NCBI GenBank assembly: GCA_902462475.1
Contig: CABQCB010000109.1
Location: 1 to 6,464 of the forward strand
Direction of reading: 5' to 3'
Length of the DNA stretch: 6,464 bases
Source of the DNA: an uncultured Oscillibacter sp.
GTDB taxonomy: Bacteria > Bacillota_A > Clostridia > Oscillospirales > Oscillospiraceae
The notes beneath the pieces were generated by a model. It was not told the DNA's origin. It saw only the letters and a list, made by a program, of their open reading frames with translations, and made no database searches. Positions 4,505 through 6,464 of this stretch are shown here, piece by piece. Position numbers and translations under genes: made by a program. Position 1 is the stretch's first letter, and each line of letters opens with the position of its first letter.

Positions 4505-6464
4505 CGATACCGGAGTATTTTGGCAGCATGGTATTTGACGACCGGGTGATGAAGGCCCGCCTCAGCGCCGATGTCTACCATTCTTTGCGCCAGACCATCG
4601 ACCAGGGCAAGAAGCTGGATCTGTCCGTGGCCAATGCCGTGGCCGCCGCCATGAAGGACTGGGCAGTGGAAAAGGGCGCCACCCACTTCACCCACTGGTT
4701 CCAGCCCATGACCGGCATCACGGCGGAAAAGCACGACAGCTTCATCTCCCCGGCGCCGGACGGCCGGGTGATCCTGGAGTTTTCCGGCAAGGAGCTCATC
4801 AAGGGTGAGCCCGACGCCTCCTCCTTCCCCTCCGGCGGCCTGCGGGCCACCTTTGAGGCCCGGGGCTACACCGCCTGGGACCCCACCTCCTACGCCTTTG
4901 TCAAGGGCAAGGTCCTCTATATCCCCACGGCGTTTTGCTCCTACGGCGGCGAGGCGCTGGACAAAAAGACGCCGCTGCTGCGGTCCATGGAGGCCCTGAA
5001 CCGCCAGGCCATGCGGATCCTGCGGCTGTTCGGCAACGAGGGTGTCAAGTGCGTGCACACCTGCGTGGGCCCGGAGCAGGAGTACTTCCTCATCGACGCG
5101 GAGCTCTACAAGCGCCGTCCCGACCTGATCTATACCGGCCGCACCCTCTTCGGCGCCCGTCCTCCCAAGGGCCAGGAGCTGGACGACCACTACTTCGGCT
5201 CCATCAAGCCCCGGGTGGCCGCCTTCATGGAAGAGCTGAACGAGGAGCTTTGGAAGCTGGGCGTCCAGGTCAAGACCGAGCACAACGAGGTGGCCCCTGC
5301 CCAACACGAGCTGGCGCCCATCTATACCACCACCAACCTGGCCACCGACCACAACCAGCTGACCATGCAGGTCATGCAGACCGTGGCCGCCAAGCACGGC
5401 ATGGTGTGCCTGCTGCATGAAAAGCCCTTTGCCGGCGTCAACGGCTCCGGCAAGCACAACAACTGGTCCATCTCCACGGACACGGGCGTCAACCTGCTCT
5501 CCCCCGGCGAGACGCCCCATGAAAATGCCCAGTTCCTCCTCTTTTTGTGCGCGGTGATCCAGGCGGTGGACGACTACCAGGATCTTCTGCGCATCTCCGT
5601 GGCCACCGCCGGCAACGACCATCGTCTGGGTGCCAACGAGGCCCCGCCCGCCGTGGTATCCATCTTCCTGGGCGACGAGCTGACTGCGGTGCTCCAGTCC
5701 ATTGAGTCCGACGCCCCCTACCACGGCACGGAGCGCACCCGCATGAAGCTGGGTGTGCCGGCGCTGCCCCGGTTCCTGCGGGACACCACCGACCGCAACC
5801 GCACCTCCCCCTTCGCCTTCACCGGCAACAAGTTCGAGTTCCGCATGCTGGGCTCCTCCAACTCCATCGCCTGCACCAACATCATGCTCAACAGCGCCGT
5901 GGCGGATACCCTGCGCAAGTTCGCCGACCAGCTGGAGGGCGCCGACGACTTTGAAAGCGCCATCCACGCCCTGATCCGGGACACCATCATCGCCCACAAG
6001 CGCATCCTCTTCAACGGCAACGGCTACGACGACGCCTGGCTGGAGGAAGCCGCCCGGCGCGGTCTTTCCAACCTGCGCACCACGCCGGACTGCGTGCCCT
6101 GCCTGCTGGAAAAGAAGAACGTGGATATGCTCACGGGCCTGGGCGTCTACACCCCCGCGGAGCTGGAGTCCCGCTATGAGATCACCCTGGAGAACTACTG
6201 CAAGACCGTCTCCATCGAGGCGCTGACCATGGTGGACATGGCCCGCCGGGACATCCTGCCCGCCGTGGAGCGCTACGCCGCCCAGGTGTCGGGCGCCGCC
6301 GCCGCCAAGAAGGCCGTGGACAGCCAGCTGCCCTGCGCCTATGAGACCGGCCTGGTGCGCCGCCTGTCCGGCCTCACCGACCGCATTGCCGACGAGACCG
6401 CCGCGCTGGATCAGCTGATGGCCCAGCTGCACACTGCCGCCGACGGCGCCGAGACCGCCTGCCG
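4501..6464 (+). CDS. glnN: Class III glutamine synthetase (GSIII, GlnN), 3' end cut by window edge
   Basis: This gene would form glutamine from glutamate, ammonia and ATP; GSIII is the large dodecameric family described from Bacteroides and Butyrivibrio. The window holds 654 codons of an expected ~700-730, so only the extreme C-terminus is missing. GSIII-specific motifs are [12 protein letters not shown] at 61-72 followed by AEKHDSF, and [20 protein letters not shown] about 110-130. Catalytic-core motifs are GPEQEYFL at 190-197 (metal Glu), [13 protein letters not shown] at 258-270, NGSGKHNNW at 314-322, [14 protein letters not shown] at 370-383, [13 protein letters not shown] at 431-443 and [10 protein letters not shown] at 444-453. 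The C-terminal third is helical and Ala/Glu-rich. The ATG at 4501 is preceded by GAGGTGATCC (4487-4496), a 10-base perfect complement to the 16S 3' end with 4-10 bases spacing. It is transcribed divergently from the gltB operon and preceded by a promoter and a terminator-like leader hairpin, so conditional expression is likely. No frameshift is seen. Confidence 0.97.
   Translation, partial: MTIPEYFGSMVFDDRVMKARLSADVYHSLRQTIDQGKKLDLSVANAVAAAMKDWAVEKGATHFTHWFQPMTGITAEKHDSFISPAPDGRVILEFSGKELIKGEPDASSFPSGGLRATFEARGYTAWDPTSYAFVKGKVLYIPTAFCSYGGEALDKKTPLLRSMEALNRQAMRILRLFGNEGVKCVHTCVGPEQEYFLIDAELYKRRPDLIYTGRTLFGARPPKGQELDDHYFGSIKPRVAAFMEELNEELWKLGVQVKTEHNEVAPAQHELAPIYTTTNLATDHNQLTMQVMQTVAAKHGMVCLLHEKPFAGVNGSGKHNNWSISTDTGVNLLSPGETPHENAQFLLFLCAVIQAVDDYQDLLRISVATAGNDHRLGANEAPPAVVSIFLGDELTAVLQSIESDAPYHGTERTRMKLGVPALPRFLRDTTDRNRTSPFAFTGNKFEFRMLGSSNSIACTNIMLNSAVADTLRKFADQLEGADDFESAIHALIRDTIIAHKRILFNGNGYDDAWLEEAARRGLSNLRTTPDCVPCLLEKKNVDMLTGLGVYTPAELESRYEITLENYCKTVSIEALTMVDMARRDILPAVERYAAQVSGAAAAKKAVDSQLPCAYETGLVRRLSGLTDRIADETAALDQLMAQLHTAADGAETAC

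Noticed and set aside
4423..6432. 669-codon open frame on the minus strand, antisense to glnN
   Set aside because: It mirrors glnN, which has full GSIII motifs. The translation is Gly/Val/His/Gln-rich without a recognisable domain, as expected from the complement of GC-rich third-position-biased codons.
1..6464. CRISPR arrays, insertion sequences, tRNA or rRNA genes
   Set aside because: No regularly spaced repeats, transposase motifs or structural RNA signatures were seen; nearly all of the window is coding.

Overview
The window is a nitrogen-assimilation locus. It is GC-rich, with strong G/C third-position bias, no introns, compact operon spacing and good Shine-Dalgarno sites. The gene content is a split, ferredoxin-type glutamate synthase plus both a class I and a class III glutamine synthetase. 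Together this suggests a high-GC anaerobic Firmicute of the Clostridia, probably Oscillospiraceae-like (Flavonifractor/Oscillibacter/Lawsonibacter type). That placement is an inference from gene content and protein character, not from a database search.

Layout: bases 1-4215 carry a minus-strand operon transcribed leftwards in the order gltB1 (class II glutaminase domain, 4206-3112), gltB2 (ferredoxin domain plus FMN synthase domain, 3112-1607), gltB3 (GXGXG beta-helix domain, 1571-852) and a class I glutamine synthetase, glnA-like (830 to the window edge, C-terminus missing). gltB1 and gltB2 overlap by one base (TGATG); the other gaps are 35 and 21 bases. Bases 4501-6464 carry glnN, a class III glutamine synthetase, transcribed rightwards and cut by the right edge shortly before its expected end. 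The three glt proteins correspond to separate domains of the classical one-piece GOGAT large subunit. Glutamine made by either synthetase is the amide donor for GOGAT, so the locus encodes the core of the GS/GOGAT cycle. No NAD(P)H-oxidising small subunit (GltD type) is visible.

The 285-base divergent intergenic region (4216-4500) is the least ordinary part. Each side has a good sigma-A-like promoter (TTGACG, 18-base spacer, TATCAT or TATTTT). In each case the predicted start point is followed within about 10 bases by a terminator-like hairpin with a T tract, then the ribosome-binding site of the first gene. On the gltB side the apical part of the hairpin carries an AGGAGG and an ATG that open a 15-codon frame ending at the start of gltB1. 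On the glnN side a 23-codon frame running through the hairpin ends in TGA overlapping the glnN ATG. This suggests that both arms are controlled by transcription attenuation, possibly through leader peptides; this is inference from sequence only. A 51-codon minus-strand frame also crosses this region and may be a remnant or a repeat-borne frame rather than a gene.

The long open frames antisense to gltB2 and glnN are judged to be codon-bias shadows.
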